Assembly: GCF_008107445.1 (NCBI RefSeq)
Contig: NZ_VSLD01000001.1
Coordinates: 496,001 to 560,000 of the forward strand
Length of the DNA stretch: 64,000 bases
DNA from: Arthrobacter echini
Lineage (GTDB): Bacteria > Actinomycetota > Actinomycetes > Actinomycetales > Micrococcaceae
Reading direction: 5' to 3'
Each line of letters begins with the position of its first letter. Position 1 is the stretch's first letter. Under the pieces are notes generated by a model. That model was given only the letters and a program-made list of their open reading frames with translations, was not told where the DNA came from and did not search any database. Below, one piece after another: positions 50,132 to 59,385 of the stretch. The position numbers were made by a program, and so were the translations under genes.

Positions 50132-51193
50132 TCAGCCTCCCTGGCCTGATCGATTGGCCGTGGCGAGCAGCCACAGCAGGAACGGGGCGCCGAGTGCCCC
50201 TGTCACCACGCCCACGGGCAGCGAGGTCGCGCCGAGGAGATTGGCGGCGACGAAGTCCGAGGCCAGCACGATCACGGAGCCCACGAGGGCCGCCATGGTC
50301 AGCGAGGTCCGGTTGTCGAGCAGCTTCCGGGCGATCGGGCCGGACAGGAACGCGACGGCCGCCACCGGTCCGGCGGCCGCCGTCGCCACGGCCGCGAGGG
50401 CGACGGCGGTGGTCATGAGCCCCAGCCGGGACGCCTCGACGTGCAGGCCGAGCCCGGCCGCGGCGTCGTCGCCCAGTTCGAGGCCCCGCAGATTCCGCGA
50501 CAGGAGGACGACGGCGGGCAGCAGGACCACCAGTGCGGCGAGCAGCACGCCAACGCGGTCCCAGGTACTCGAGTTCAGCGATCCGCTCAGCCACAGCACG
50601 GCCTGGGCAGCCGTCCGGAGATCGGTGCGTGTGATGAGGAAGTTCACGAGGGCCTGGAGTACGGCGGCGAAGCCGATCCCGACGAGGATGAGCCGGTAGC
50701 CGGCCACTGATCCGCGGCGGGAGATGAGATAGATCGCCGTGGCGATCAGCAGGGCTCCGGCGAGGGCGGAGAGCGACACGGCCGCGCCCGCTGCGCCGAA
50801 GATCACGATCGAGGCCACGGCCGAGGCGCTGGCCCCGTAGCTGATGCCGATGATGTCGGGGCTGGCGAGCGGGTTCCGCAGCATGGTCTGGAAGACGGCC
50901 CCGGCGATCCCGAAGCACACGCCGATCAGCAGACCGGTCACGGCGCGGGGCAGCTTGTTCTCCAGGACGATGAAATCGGCGCCGGGGATCTCCGTGCCTC
51001 CCAGGATGCGGAAGAAGTCGGGGATGGTGACGGTGTAGGAGCCGAGGAGCACATTCACCGCGAACAGCACCACGACGGCGACGGCCGCCGCGAGCAACCT
51101 GGAACCGGTCCGCCTCCGCCTGCCCGCCCTGAGGACCGACAGGCCCGTGGTCTCCGGCGCCGGGACACGGAGGGCGTGGCGCGGGACGCTCAC
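50132..51193 (-). CDS. FecCD-family siderophore permease (second)
   Basis: A 353-residue permease with about nine hydrophobic helices and the BtuC/FecD patterns NKLPRAVTGLLIGVCFGIAGAVFQTMLRNPLASPDIIG and PVAAVAFLSGPIARKLL. Its start overlaps the first permease stop by four bases. With its partner it forms the membrane channel for a ferric siderophore. Confidence 0.93.
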   Translation of the reverse strand: MSVPRHALRVPAPETTGLSVLRAGRRRRTGSRLLAAAVAVVVLFAVNVLLGSYTVTIPDFFRILGGTEIPGADFIVLENKLPRAVTGLLIGVCFGIAGAVFQTMLRNPLASPDIIGISYGASASAVASIVIFGAAGAAVSLSALAGALLIATAIYLISRRGSVAGYRLILVGIGFAAVLQALVNFLITRTDLRTAAQAVLWLSGSLNSSTWDRVGVLLAALVVLLPAVVLLSRNLRGLELGDDAAAGLGLHVEASRLGLMTTAVALAAVATAAAGPVAAVAFLSGPIARKLLDNRTSLTMAALVGSVIVLASDFVAANLLGATSLPVGVVTGALGAPFLLWLLATANRSGQGG

Positions 51194-52248
51194 AGCTGGA
51201 CCGTCCCTCGGCGGCGCACGAGCCAGATGAAGAACGGCGCGCCGACGATGGCGGTCATGATGCCCACCTGGACCTCACCGGGCGGCAGGACGACCCGCCC
51301 GACGATGTCCGCGCCGAGCAACAGGATGGGCCCCAGGAGTGCGGAGAACGGCAGGATCCACCGGTAGTCCGCCCCCACGAGCAGGCGCACGAGATGGGGG
51401 ATCACCAGGCCCACGAAGCCGATGGGCCCCGCTGCCGCGGTGGAAGCGCCGCACAGGGCCACGATCCCGACGGCGGTGAGTGCCCGCGCCGGCCCGACCC
51501 TCTGTCCCAGGCCCCGCGCGATGTCGTCGCCCAGCGCCAGGCTGTTGAGGACCCTGCCTGTGGACAGCGTCAGGGCAAGGCCCAGGACGAGGAAGGGGGC
51601 GACGGCGCCGATCACGTCCCAGCCACGGCCGGAGAGTGTCCCGACCTGCCAGAACCGGAAGACGTCGAGCGTCTCCTGGCTGGAGACGAGGACCGCGTTC
51701 GTCAGGCTCGCCAGTCCCGCGGCGAGACCGGCACCCGCCAGGGCGAGTTTGACCGGCGTTGCGCCCTCCCTGCCGAGGCTCGCCACGGCGTAGACGACGA
51801 GCGCCGCCGCCCCCGCTCCGGCACACGCGAACCAGATGTACCCCGAGGCACTGCTCAGGCCCACCACGTGGATGCCGATCACGACGGCGAGCGCGGCTCC
51901 GGCGTTGATGCCGAGGATGCCCGGATCGGCGAGCGGATTGCGTGCGATGCCCTGCAGGGCGGCACCGGCGGCCGCGAGTGCCGCTCCGACCAGCAATCCG
52001 ATGACGGTCCGTGGTACCCGGGAGACCACCACTGCGTGGTCACCGTTGGAGGCGTCGAAGGCCGTGACGGCGTCGAGCATGGTGCCCGGGGAGATCGATC
52101 GCGCCCCAATGGTCAGCGAGGCGCACCCGACCAGGAGGAGGAGCGCCACCAGCAGGACGAGCGCGCCCGCCCGCCGTGCGGAGGACGGGCGACGCCCGCT
52201 GACACCGGAGCGATCCCCGGCGACGACGGCAGGAGCCTGGACTGCCAC
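51190..52248 (-). CDS. FecCD-family siderophore permease (first)
   Basis: A 352-residue permease, first gene of the operon, with the repeats SRVPRTVIGLLVGAALAAAGAALQGIARNPLADPGILGINAG and AGPIGFVGLVIPHLVRLLVG. It starts 28 bases downstream of an IdeR/DmdR-type iron box, so expression should rise under iron limitation. No binding protein is encoded next to it; the lipoprotein at 60084-61139 is the likely partner. Confidence 0.93.
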   Translation of the reverse strand: MAVQAPAVVAGDRSGVSGRRPSSARRAGALVLLVALLLLVGCASLTIGARSISPGTMLDAVTAFDASNGDHAVVVSRVPRTVIGLLVGAALAAAGAALQGIARNPLADPGILGINAGAALAVVIGIHVVGLSSASGYIWFACAGAGAAALVVYAVASLGREGATPVKLALAGAGLAAGLASLTNAVLVSSQETLDVFRFWQVGTLSGRGWDVIGAVAPFLVLGLALTLSTGRVLNSLALGDDIARGLGQRVGPARALTAVGIVALCGASTAAAGPIGFVGLVIPHLVRLLVGADYRWILPFSALLGPILLLGADIVGRVVLPPGEVQVGIMTAIVGAPFFIWLVRRRGTVQL

Positions 52249-52276
52249 GAGCGCCTCCCTGAACCGGATGATCAGA

Positions 52277-52295
52277 CTAGGTAAGGCTAACCTAT
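52277..52295. promoter_or_regulatory. Iron box (IdeR/DmdR/DtxR-type) of the siderophore operon
   Basis: The 19 bases CTAGGTAAGGCTAACCTAT match the actinobacterial iron-box consensus TTAGGTTAGGCTAACCTAA at 16 positions by my alignment. It lies 28 bases upstream of the first permease start. Confidence 0.88.
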
Positions 52296-52299
52296 GTTC

Positions 52300-52335
52300 C
52301 GATCATTAGGAAACAAATGTGTTGCCTAATGATCG
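52300..52335. promoter_or_regulatory. Large AT-rich inverted repeat next to the iron box
   Basis: Perfect 11-base arms CGATCATTAGG (52300-52310) and CCTAATGATCG (52325-52335) enclose a 14-base centre that is itself partly symmetric. It begins four bases beyond the iron box on the promoter side. It could be a second operator or the terminator of the leftward gene that ends at 52401. Confidence 0.65.
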
Positions 52336-52400
52336 TCTGCATGTTCGGGCTCTGGATGCGCTCCCCTGCACTGCTACAGGGACCGGCTACAAGTCTCCAG

Positions 52401-53411
52401 CTACAGGGCGGCGGGTGGTGTCCCGTCGCCGAAGGGCTTCCCCCCGAGCGCTTCCCTGCCGTGCGCCGTGGTCCAGCCGGAGAGATCGGGACCCTTCGGG
52501 ACGATACCGGTGGGATTGATGTCCTCGTGGACGATGTAGTAGTGCTGCTTGATCTGCTCGAAGTCGACGGTGTCGCCGAACCCCGGCGTCTGGAACAGAT
52601 CACGGGCATAACCCCAGAGGGCGGGCATCTCCGTCAGCTTGTTCCGGTTGCACTTGAAGTGACCGTGGTACACCGGGTCGAACCGGACCAGGGTGGTGAA
52701 GAGCCGCACATCGGCCTCCGTGATGGTCTCGCCAACCAGGAAGCGCTGGGTGGTGAGACGCTCCTCGAGCCAGTCCAGCGCGGTGAAGAGCCGGTCGTAG
52801 GCGGCGTCGTAGGCTTCCTGCGACCCGGCGAAGCCACAGCGGTACACGCCGTTGTTGACCTCCGTGAACACGCGCTTGTTGACGGTGTCGATCTCCTCGC
52901 GGAGGTGCTCCGGGTAGAGCTCGGGGGCTCCGTCGCGGTGGAACTCCTTCCACTCGCTGGAGAAGTCGAGCGTGATCTGCGGGAAGTTGTTGGTGACCAC
53001 GGCGCCCGTGGTGGTGTCGACGATGGCCGGGACCGTGATGCCCCGCGCGTAGTCCGGGTCGCGCTTGAAGAACGCCTGCTGCAGTCGCGCGATGCCGAGG
53101 ACCGGATCGAGCCCGTCCGGGTCCAGATCGAACGTCCACGACCGCTTGTCGTGCGTGGGGCCCGGGGTGCCGAGCGAGATGGCGTCCTCCAGCCCGAGGA
53201 GGCGGCGCACGATGATCGACCGGTTGGCCCAGGGGCAGGCGCGGGCCGCGATGAGCCGGTAGCGCCCGGCCTCGACGGGGAAGCCGTCGGCGCCGTCGCG
53301 CGTGATCCTCGTCTCGATGTACTGGGTGTCGCGGGTGAATTCCTCGCCGGAGGTCACATACGAGCCCTTTGTGCTGTGTCCTGACGTGTCGGCCTGCTCG
53401 GTATTGGTCAT
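52401..53411 (-). CDS. Glutathionyl- (mycothiolyl-) hydroquinone reductase-like GST protein
   Basis: A 336-residue ECM4/YqjG-type glutathione transferase. The catalytic cysteine lies in ARACPWANR (Cys59), with PAIVDTTTGAVVTNNFPQIT in the thioredoxin-like half and ADVRLFTTLVRFDPVYHGHFKCN in the helical half. These enzymes reduce thiol conjugates of hydroquinones. Actinobacteria use mycothiol in place of glutathione, so the physiological thiol is likely mycothiol (inference). It is a single-gene unit. Confidence 0.9.
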   Translation of the reverse strand: MTNTEQADTSGHSTKGSYVTSGEEFTRDTQYIETRITRDGADGFPVEAGRYRLIAARACPWANRSIIVRRLLGLEDAISLGTPGPTHDKRSWTFDLDPDGLDPVLGIARLQQAFFKRDPDYARGITVPAIVDTTTGAVVTNNFPQITLDFSSEWKEFHRDGAPELYPEHLREEIDTVNKRVFTEVNNGVYRCGFAGSQEAYDAAYDRLFTALDWLEERLTTQRFLVGETITEADVRLFTTLVRFDPVYHGHFKCNRNKLTEMPALWGYARDLFQTPGFGDTVDFEQIKQHYYIVHEDINPTGIVPKGPDLSGWTTAHGREALGGKPFGDGTPPAAL

Positions 53412-53443
53412 GGCGCCAGTCTAGGACGTGCTCCGGACATGAC

Positions 53444-53474
53444 AGGAGCCCGACTGCATGGCAGCCGGGCTCCT
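53444..53474 (-). terminator. Hairpin after the BrkB-family gene
   Basis: AGGAGCCCG (53444-53452) and CGGGCTCCT (53466-53474) pair perfectly over nine bases. Inside them CTGC and GCAG can extend the stem. It lies 19 bases downstream of the leftward gene ending at 53493. Confidence 0.75.
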
Positions 53475-53492
53475 CTCACGAGGTGTGGTCCG

Positions 53493-54584
53493 TCAGGACC
53501 TGAGGGACTCCCGCTCGGACTGCAGCCGCAGTTCGCGTCCGTCGTTGACCATCTTGAGGTACTTCTCGTGCTTCTTCTCCGCGGCCTTGGTGTCGCGCGG
53601 AGGGAGCTGAATGGTGTCCTCGGCCTCGATGCCGGCCTGCAGCTGGCGACCGCGCTCCATCTCGGCGTCGAACTCGACACCGAAGAGGAGTGAGAGATTG
53701 GCGAGCCAGAGCCACAGGAGCAGGATCACACCGCCGGCGATCGCGCCGTACGTAGCGTCGTAGCTGCCGAACTTGGAGACGTAGAAGGAGAAACCGGCCG
53801 TGGTGACCGCCAGGACGATCAGGGCGATGAAGCCGCCCAGACTCATCCAGCGGAATTTGGGCTGTTGAATGTTCGGCGTGCCGTAGTAGAGCACCGCGAT
53901 CATGGCGACGGCGAAGGCCACCATGACCGGCCACTTTGCAATGTTCCAGACCAGCAGGGCCGTACTGCCGAGTCCGATCGCATCGCCGACGGCCTGGGCC
54001 ACCGGGCCGGAGAGCACGAGCAGCAGACCCACGATCACGATCAGGACCAGCACGGTCAGGGTGATGAGCAGCATCTGCGGGCGCAGCTTGAAGAAGCTCC
54101 GGCCCTCCTCCACCTCGTAGACGCGGTTCGCGGCCCGCGAGAACGCCGTGACGTACCCCGACGCGCTCCAGATGGCACCCAGGAGACCGATCACGAAGGT
54201 GAGCCCGGCGGCCTGATTGGAGGCCAGACTGGAGATGACGGGTTCAATCGTGTCCAGTGCTTCCTGCGGAGCGAACTCTCCGACGATGCCCATGACCTGG
54301 TCGGTGGTGGCCTGCGCCTGCCCGAAGAGCCCGAGGAGAGACAGTAGCGCGAGGATGCCGGGGAAGATCGCCAGCACGGCATAGTACGTGAGCCCGGCCG
54401 CGAGATCGGTGCACTGGTCCTTGCTGAACTCGCTGACCGTCCGCTTGAACACGTACCCCCAGGCCGGCTTCTTCACGTCGTTCAGATTGTCGGGCTTGCG
54501 CGAATCCTCCGGGTGCGGAGCATTCTCTGCCCTTCTGCCCGCCTCGCTCTTCGGCGCAGTACGCACCTTGCTGCTGCTACTCAT
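53493..54584 (-). CDS. YihY/BrkB family membrane protein
   Basis: A 363-residue protein with about six helices and the BrkB/YihY pattern (DLAAGLTYYAVLAIFPGILALLSLLGLFG, IWSASGYVTAFSRAANRVYEVEEGRSFFKLR, GAIAGGVILLLWLWLANLSLLFGVEFDAEMER). The N-terminal about 50 residues are polar and charged. Despite older annotation as ribonuclease BN, these are membrane proteins of unknown activity. The ATG at 54582-54584 with GGGAGA upstream is the start used; the frame extends 25 residues further without a ribosome site. Confidence 0.9.
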   Translation of the reverse strand: MSSSSKVRTAPKSEAGRRAENAPHPEDSRKPDNLNDVKKPAWGYVFKRTVSEFSKDQCTDLAAGLTYYAVLAIFPGILALLSLLGLFGQAQATTDQVMGIVGEFAPQEALDTIEPVISSLASNQAAGLTFVIGLLGAIWSASGYVTAFSRAANRVYEVEEGRSFFKLRPQMLLITLTVLVLIVIVGLLLVLSGPVAQAVGDAIGLGSTALLVWNIAKWPVMVAFAVAMIAVLYYGTPNIQQPKFRWMSLGGFIALIVLAVTTAGFSFYVSKFGSYDATYGAIAGGVILLLWLWLANLSLLFGVEFDAEMERGRQLQAGIEAEDTIQLPPRDTKAAEKKHEKYLKMVNDGRELRLQSERESLRS

Positions 54585-54751
54585 GGAGATCTCCCTATCA
54601 GGCCGCGGACCCGGTTCCGGGTGCCCACTGAGGCTGTGCGTCTGCGTCAACTGCACCATAAGGTTGCTGAGCAGTCCAGTTGCGCTCCGGGCGTTCCGGA
54701 GGCACTGCTTCCACCGGACATACCCGCAGCCACCAGACCCAGGAGTCAGTC

Positions 54752-55825
54752 ATGCGCATCATGGTCACAGGTGCCACCGGCAACGTCGGCACAGCCCTCT
54801 TCTCCCGCCTCCAGCAGGCCCTCCGCGCCCAGCAGCGGTCCCCGGGATCCGGCGGAGACGCCCTCTCCCTCGCAGCGATCGCCCGTACCGTGCCCGACAC
54901 GACGCTGGAACCCTACGACGGCGTCGACTGGTACGCCATCGACATCGGCTCCGAGAACAGCCACGACTCCCTGGAAGCCGCCTTCGCCGACGTCGACGCC
55001 GTGGTGCACCTCGCGTGGGCCATCCAGCCGAACCGGGACGAGGCAGCGATGCATCGGACCAACGTGATCGGTACGGCCAATGTGCTGCAGGCGGCCGCTG
55101 CTGCAGGTGTGCGGCACGTGGTCTGCGCGTCCTCGGTGGGTGCCTACTCCCCGTCCGACAAGGCCACCCGCAGGGACGAATCCTGGCCGACCGGAGGCAT
55201 CCACTCGTCGCACTACAGCCGCCACAAGGCAGAGCAGGAAGGGCTGCTCGACGCCTTCGAGCAGAATCATCCGCAGATCACCGTGGCGAGGCTCCGGCCC
55301 GGCCTGATCTTCCAGGGTCAGGCCGGTAGTGAAATAGGTCGCTACTTCCTCGGCCCCCTGGTCCCGAAACTCCTCCTGGGCCGGGTGCCCCTGCCGATCG
55401 TACCCATCCCGGATGCCTTCGTCTTCCAGGCCGTCCATGCGGAGGACATCGCCGAGGCCTACTGGCGGGTCGTCGAGCAGCATGCATCGGGCGCGTTCAA
55501 CATCGCGGCGGAGCCGGAACTCACTCCGGAGCGCGTCGCTGATCTGTTGGGAGCACACCGCGTCCTCGGCATCCCTGTCCGCGTGCTGAGGTGGGTCGTC
55601 GGTGGGAGCTGGGCACTCGGCCTGCAGCGCACCGATCCTGGCTGGATCGACATGGCCGCCCAGTCCCCCGTCATGGACACCACCCGCGCCCGGACCGAAC
55701 TGGGCTGGGAGGCCCGCCGGACCTCACGCGAGGCCATGGGTACGGTGATCGAGGGCATGAGATCGGGGCGGGGCCACATCGGCTCGCCGAAGCTCTATCC
55801 GCGCACGGAAGCCCGGGACGGCTGA
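54752..55825 (+). CDS. NAD-dependent epimerase/dehydratase (extended SDR)
   Basis: A 357-residue extended short-chain dehydrogenase. The NAD-binding motif is MVTGATGNVGTALF (residues 4-17), and the catalytic SxnY-xxxK pattern appears as CASSVGAYSP and SHYSRHKAEQEG. The C-terminal half has the substrate-domain pattern LRPGLIFQGQAG. The substrate, likely a nucleotide sugar or other small molecule, cannot be told. The start follows AGGAG seven bases upstream. A 40-base perfect palindrome ends the unit. Confidence 0.88.
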   Translation: MRIMVTGATGNVGTALFSRLQQALRAQQRSPGSGGDALSLAAIARTVPDTTLEPYDGVDWYAIDIGSENSHDSLEAAFADVDAVVHLAWAIQPNRDEAAMHRTNVIGTANVLQAAAAAGVRHVVCASSVGAYSPSDKATRRDESWPTGGIHSSHYSRHKAEQEGLLDAFEQNHPQITVARLRPGLIFQGQAGSEIGRYFLGPLVPKLLLGRVPLPIVPIPDAFVFQAVHAEDIAEAYWRVVEQHASGAFNIAAEPELTPERVADLLGAHRVLGIPVRVLRWVVGGSWALGLQRTDPGWIDMAAQSPVMDTTRARTELGWEARRTSREAMGTVIEGMRSGRGHIGSPKLYPRTEARDG

Positions 55826-55828
55826 AGG

Positions 55829-55868
55829 ACTTCGGAACACTGACTCCCGGGAGTCAGTGTTCCGAAGT
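55829..55868. terminator. 40-base perfect palindrome, bidirectional terminator
   Basis: The sequence from 55829 to 55868 is its own reverse complement, with arms of 20 bases meeting at CCCGGG. It starts four bases after the epimerase stop and ends 10 bases before the stop of the convergent kinase gene. A shared terminator is the simplest reading. Confidence 0.85.
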
Positions 55869-55878
55869 AGCGCGACCA

Positions 55879-57945
55879 TCAGTGCGCCGGGACCATCGAG
55901 ACGTCGTCCGCATCGGTCTGCGCCACCCCGGCAGGGAGGTGGTCCGGTCCGGCAGGCAGGCTGATCGTGAACTCGGCGCCGCCGCCGGGTACGTTCGCCA
56001 CGCTGATCGAGCCACCATGGCTCACCGCGATGCGGCGGCAGATGGCCAGACCGAGGCCCGTTCCCGAGGCCCGTCCCAGACCGTTCTCTGCCCGGTGGAA
56101 GTCATCGAAGACGCGTTCCAGGTCGGCCTCGGGAATGCCGATACCGTTGTCGCGGACGGAGATCAGCGTCCGGCCGGTAGCGGCATCGAGCGAAGTCGCC
56201 ACGGTGATCTCCGCCGTACCGTCGGTCCTGCCGTACTTCAGGGCATTGCCCACCAGATTCTCCACGAGCTGCAGGAACATGCGCTCGTCGGCATACACCG
56301 GATGGGCGGTCCGCACGTGGAAGCGCACCAGCGGAACGTCCCTCCCGCGCAGGGCGGTCCGCAGATCGATAATCCCCTCGACGATGTCGGTTACATCGAG
56401 ATGCGACGGCGCGAGCCGTTCTTCCTTCGCAAGACTGTAGACGAGCAGATTCCGGATGAGGTTGCGCATCCGCAGGCTGGCCTGCTGGAGGCGTGCCACG
56501 CTCGCCTGCTGCTCGGCGACGGGTAGGTCAGGGTCCTCCAACATCTCGAGCCACCCGTCGAACACCGTGAGGGGCGTCATGAGGTCGTGGGCCACCACGG
56601 AGGCGAAGCGGCCTAGATCCCGCTGGTACATACGGTCGTCGGTCACGTTGCGTGTGACGACGACGGCCCCCTGCTCATCGGGCAGGGGGATGGCGTCCAC
56701 GGACAGATACACCACGTGCCCGTCCGAGTGGGTCAGGTCGAGATCCAGACGCTCGGTGACCACCCCCTGCAGGGCGAGCGTGAGCGGCTCGTCCGCGTCT
56801 GTCAGCGGCTCACCGTTCACCGTGGTGACGTCGTAACCACGCCGCCACACCTCCGCCGGCTGCGCCGTCCATGGACCGAGCCAGCGCGCACTCATCTCGT
56901 TCTGGAAGACCGGACGTCCGTCCGGTCCGGACACCAGCACTCCGTCATGCATCCGACTGATCACGAGATCGCGGAGCGCGGCCGACGCTTCCGCCTCCTC
57001 GTTCGCGCGGTACAGCCCGGTGATCAGGCGCTGGCGCTCGTCCATGCTCAGCGCCAGGACCGCCGAGAGGGAGAAGGCGATGAACATGAAGGACTGTGCC
57101 ACATAGGCCGCGGTCCCCCCATCGAGCTCCTGGAACGGTCCCCGGCCGGCCACCGTGAAGAACAGGAGGATCCCTCCACTTGCAAGACCATGCAGCATGG
57201 CCCACCCGGACAGGAGCCGTAGGCCCGCCCACATATGGACCGGGATGGCGATGTAGGAGATCGGCAAGGCGGTGTCCGCGCCGAATGTTGTCGTGTACAG
57301 CGCGATGGACACGAAGGCGATCAGGACATGTTCAAGGGGCCGGACACGCGACTTCGGGGCCGCAGTACCGGAGGCACGAACCGAGATGGCTGTAGCGAGG
57401 ACCAGGCCGAGGGAGCCGATCGCGGTCAGGGACACGGCGTGCCGGATGAGCCAGGGGACGAACACCGAGGCAGGCGAGAGCCCGCCCCCCAGGGCATCGG
57501 CTCCGACGACCAACAACCCACCGACGGAGCAGGCGACGAGAGCGATCCCGCCGAGCCGGAGGTAGTCACCGACGTTGCGGACACCGACGTGCGGCACCAA
57601 CCGACGGAGGAGGAAGGCCGCGATGACGGTCTGCACCGTACTTCCGAGCACCACCCCGGCAACCAATGCGGATCCGAGACCCGTCACCAGGGTGACCGCG
57701 GCCAGCACCGGAACGGCGGCGATCAGGGCGATGACGAGGTCGCGACGGGATCGCAGTCCCCACACCGCCCAGAGGAAGTGGATGGCCGCAGCGGGCCAGA
57801 CGAGGGCGAGATTCGAGGACTCCAGCGTGATGGTGCGTCCGAAAACCGCTGTAGCTGCGAGGAGGAGGGCGAATCCCGCATGAACCGTCCACGAAGGCAA
57901 CGCCGTCAGCCTCCCGGCGGCTGCCTGCCCCCACCCCATGTTCAT
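55879..57945 (-). CDS. MASE1-domain sensor histidine kinase
   Basis: A 688-residue kinase. About eight N-terminal helices form a MASE1-type membrane sensor (LESSNLALVWPAAAIHFLWAVWG). A PAS-like domain follows (VISRMHDGVLVSGPDGRPVFQNEMSARWLG). The phosphoacceptor box is VVAHDLMTPLTVFDGWLEML. The ATPase domain has NLVGNALKYGRTDG (N-box), DNGIGIPEADLERVFDDFHR and GTGLGLAICRRIAVSHGG. No response regulator is encoded beside it, so it is an orphan here. The stimulus is unknown. Confidence 0.92.
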   Translation of the reverse strand: MNMGWGQAAAGRLTALPSWTVHAGFALLLAATAVFGRTITLESSNLALVWPAAAIHFLWAVWGLRSRRDLVIALIAAVPVLAAVTLVTGLGSALVAGVVLGSTVQTVIAAFLLRRLVPHVGVRNVGDYLRLGGIALVACSVGGLLVVGADALGGGLSPASVFVPWLIRHAVSLTAIGSLGLVLATAISVRASGTAAPKSRVRPLEHVLIAFVSIALYTTTFGADTALPISYIAIPVHMWAGLRLLSGWAMLHGLASGGILLFFTVAGRGPFQELDGGTAAYVAQSFMFIAFSLSAVLALSMDERQRLITGLYRANEEAEASAALRDLVISRMHDGVLVSGPDGRPVFQNEMSARWLGPWTAQPAEVWRRGYDVTTVNGEPLTDADEPLTLALQGVVTERLDLDLTHSDGHVVYLSVDAIPLPDEQGAVVVTRNVTDDRMYQRDLGRFASVVAHDLMTPLTVFDGWLEMLEDPDLPVAEQQASVARLQQASLRMRNLIRNLLVYSLAKEERLAPSHLDVTDIVEGIIDLRTALRGRDVPLVRFHVRTAHPVYADERMFLQLVENLVGNALKYGRTDGTAEITVATSLDAATGRTLISVRDNGIGIPEADLERVFDDFHRAENGLGRASGTGLGLAICRRIAVSHGGSISVANVPGGGAEFTISLPAGPDHLPAGVAQTDADDVSMVPAH

Positions 57946-58128
57946 GCCACTACCCGATCACAAGAATTGTCCGTGCACCGCGGTCGAGACCACTCCGACG
58001 GCAGGCGGCCTGAGACCCGGCCGCTGTGCCACACATCATACGGTCTGGCTGGTCGCTCCACGCCCACCCTGGCAGAATCAGCGCAAATCCTGCGTCGTCC
58101 TTCGAGACCGACCCCGGTGAGGTGCCGA

Positions 58129-58743
58129 TCAGTCCCCCATGCGCGCGAGGGTCCTGTATTGCCGATATCGATCGAGGAAGGTGTGCGCCGCGGGGCAGGC
58201 GGGCACCACGGCGAGGCGACGCCGGTGCGCGTTCAGGAACGAATGGCGGAGCAGGATCCGATCGAGCCCCCTGTCCTCGTATCCCGGCTTCTCCACCAGG
58301 GCACGGAGCGTGAGCTGCCCGCTGACGATGGAGTACCGGATGTAGGCGGCAAGGGCACCGTCGAGGTACAGCTCATAGCGCGAGGAGAAGGCGGAGTCCT
58401 TGAACACCGCACGGTCGTGCCCGTCCTCGTCGTCGGGAGTCGAACGCTCGAGTCGTGATTCGATCTCCTCCACGGCCGCGGTGTAGCGCTCGTGGGCTTC
58501 CACGGGTGGCGTCTCCCCGTCGAGCAGGCGGAACATCCTGTTCGCCATGACGCGGAGATCGGCCAGCGGCAGGTCGGCGAGATTACCGGCCCGAACAGCA
58601 CATTCGAGCCACTGCGCTTCGCGCTCCCGCTTCGTGGGAGGCGCGAGGACAGGGGTCATGCGGGTGTCGGGCTGCGGTTCCAGGACCGACTGAAGCACCG
58701 GGGTGTCGACGGCGTCGTCGAGGGCAATCACGGTTTCTGTCAT
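58129..58743 (-). CDS. GNAT-like N-acetyltransferase of the YjdJ/YidJ type
   Basis: A 204-residue protein. Residues about 115-195 resemble the short Gcn5-related domain with a conserved cysteine: SSRYELYLDGALAAYIRYSIVSGQLTLR, then ILLRHSFLNAHRRRLAVVPACPAAHTFL. The first about 100 residues are helical and charged and match nothing I recognise. These domains are thought to acetylate small molecules or proteins. The gene lies behind the sensor-kinase gene's promoter region on the same strand, about 180 bases away. Confidence 0.75.
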   Translation of the reverse strand: MTETVIALDDAVDTPVLQSVLEPQPDTRMTPVLAPPTKREREAQWLECAVRAGNLADLPLADLRVMANRMFRLLDGETPPVEAHERYTAAVEEIESRLERSTPDDEDGHDRAVFKDSAFSSRYELYLDGALAAYIRYSIVSGQLTLRALVEKPGYEDRGLDRILLRHSFLNAHRRRLAVVPACPAAHTFLDRYRQYRTLARMGD

Positions 58744-58927
58744 GGGTATCCGATGGTGGTCGGGGGCCAGGGCCTGCTGCTAGACCATGGCGTGGATGAC
58801 GATAGCCGCCGCCTCCCCCAAAAAAGCTACCCTCGGGTGATCCCGGCCGCACCTCCACCCGCGCTGGTAGGCTCGCTCACACCGAGGAGCAGTGGAGCAG
58901 TGAGTTCACGGCAGGGAGACGACGACG

Positions 58928-59272
58928 ATGACCGACAAGAAGTTCACCGTGACCGAGGAGTCGACGAGCAGGCACCCGCAGGACTGGGGGCGAGCCATGG
59001 CCGTCGCCATCTGCCGACTCACGGACCTGGCCCGGCAGGCCGGTGATCCGGTGCACGACGAGGCGCTGGTGGGTGAGGAGTTGCACCTCAACGTGACCGG
59101 AACGGACGATGGAGTGTCCATCACCATGTCCTGGACGCCGCGCGAGCAAGAGGAGCTGACGGTGGCCGCCGATGCCGGCGAGGACAGCGCACCGCCCGAC
59201 GACGATTCCCACAGCGCGGCCGGTCAGGGGTTCGACCCGACCGGCGGCAGCACCGCAGGGGTAGGACAGTAG
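58928..59272 (+). CDS. Hypothetical acidic protein
   Basis: A 114-residue, acidic protein with no signal peptide or membrane helix. The first about 75 residues alternate helix and strand (WGRAMAVAICRLTDLARQAGD, ELHLNVTGTDDGVSITMSW); the rest is Asp/Ser/Gly-rich and likely disordered. I do not recognise the family. A purine-rich sequence precedes the ATG. It lies between the GNAT gene (divergent) and the DUF6480 gene (same direction). Confidence 0.6.
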   Translation: MTDKKFTVTEESTSRHPQDWGRAMAVAICRLTDLARQAGDPVHDEALVGEELHLNVTGTDDGVSITMSWTPREQEELTVAADAGEDSAPPDDDSHSAAGQGFDPTGGSTAGVGQ

Positions 59273-59385
59273 GGCTCTCCTACCAGCATCGCCGTTGAAC
59301 GTAGGCGCCCATTATCGATAAGTCGGCTGATCATCTTCGGAGTAGTGTGGTCCAGAAGCATTCGGCCAACTACGCGAAGGACACC

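Noticed and set aside
53493..54584. Annotation as ribonuclease BN
   Set aside because: The BrkB/YihY fold is a membrane protein; the RNase BN label is historical and no nuclease motif is present.
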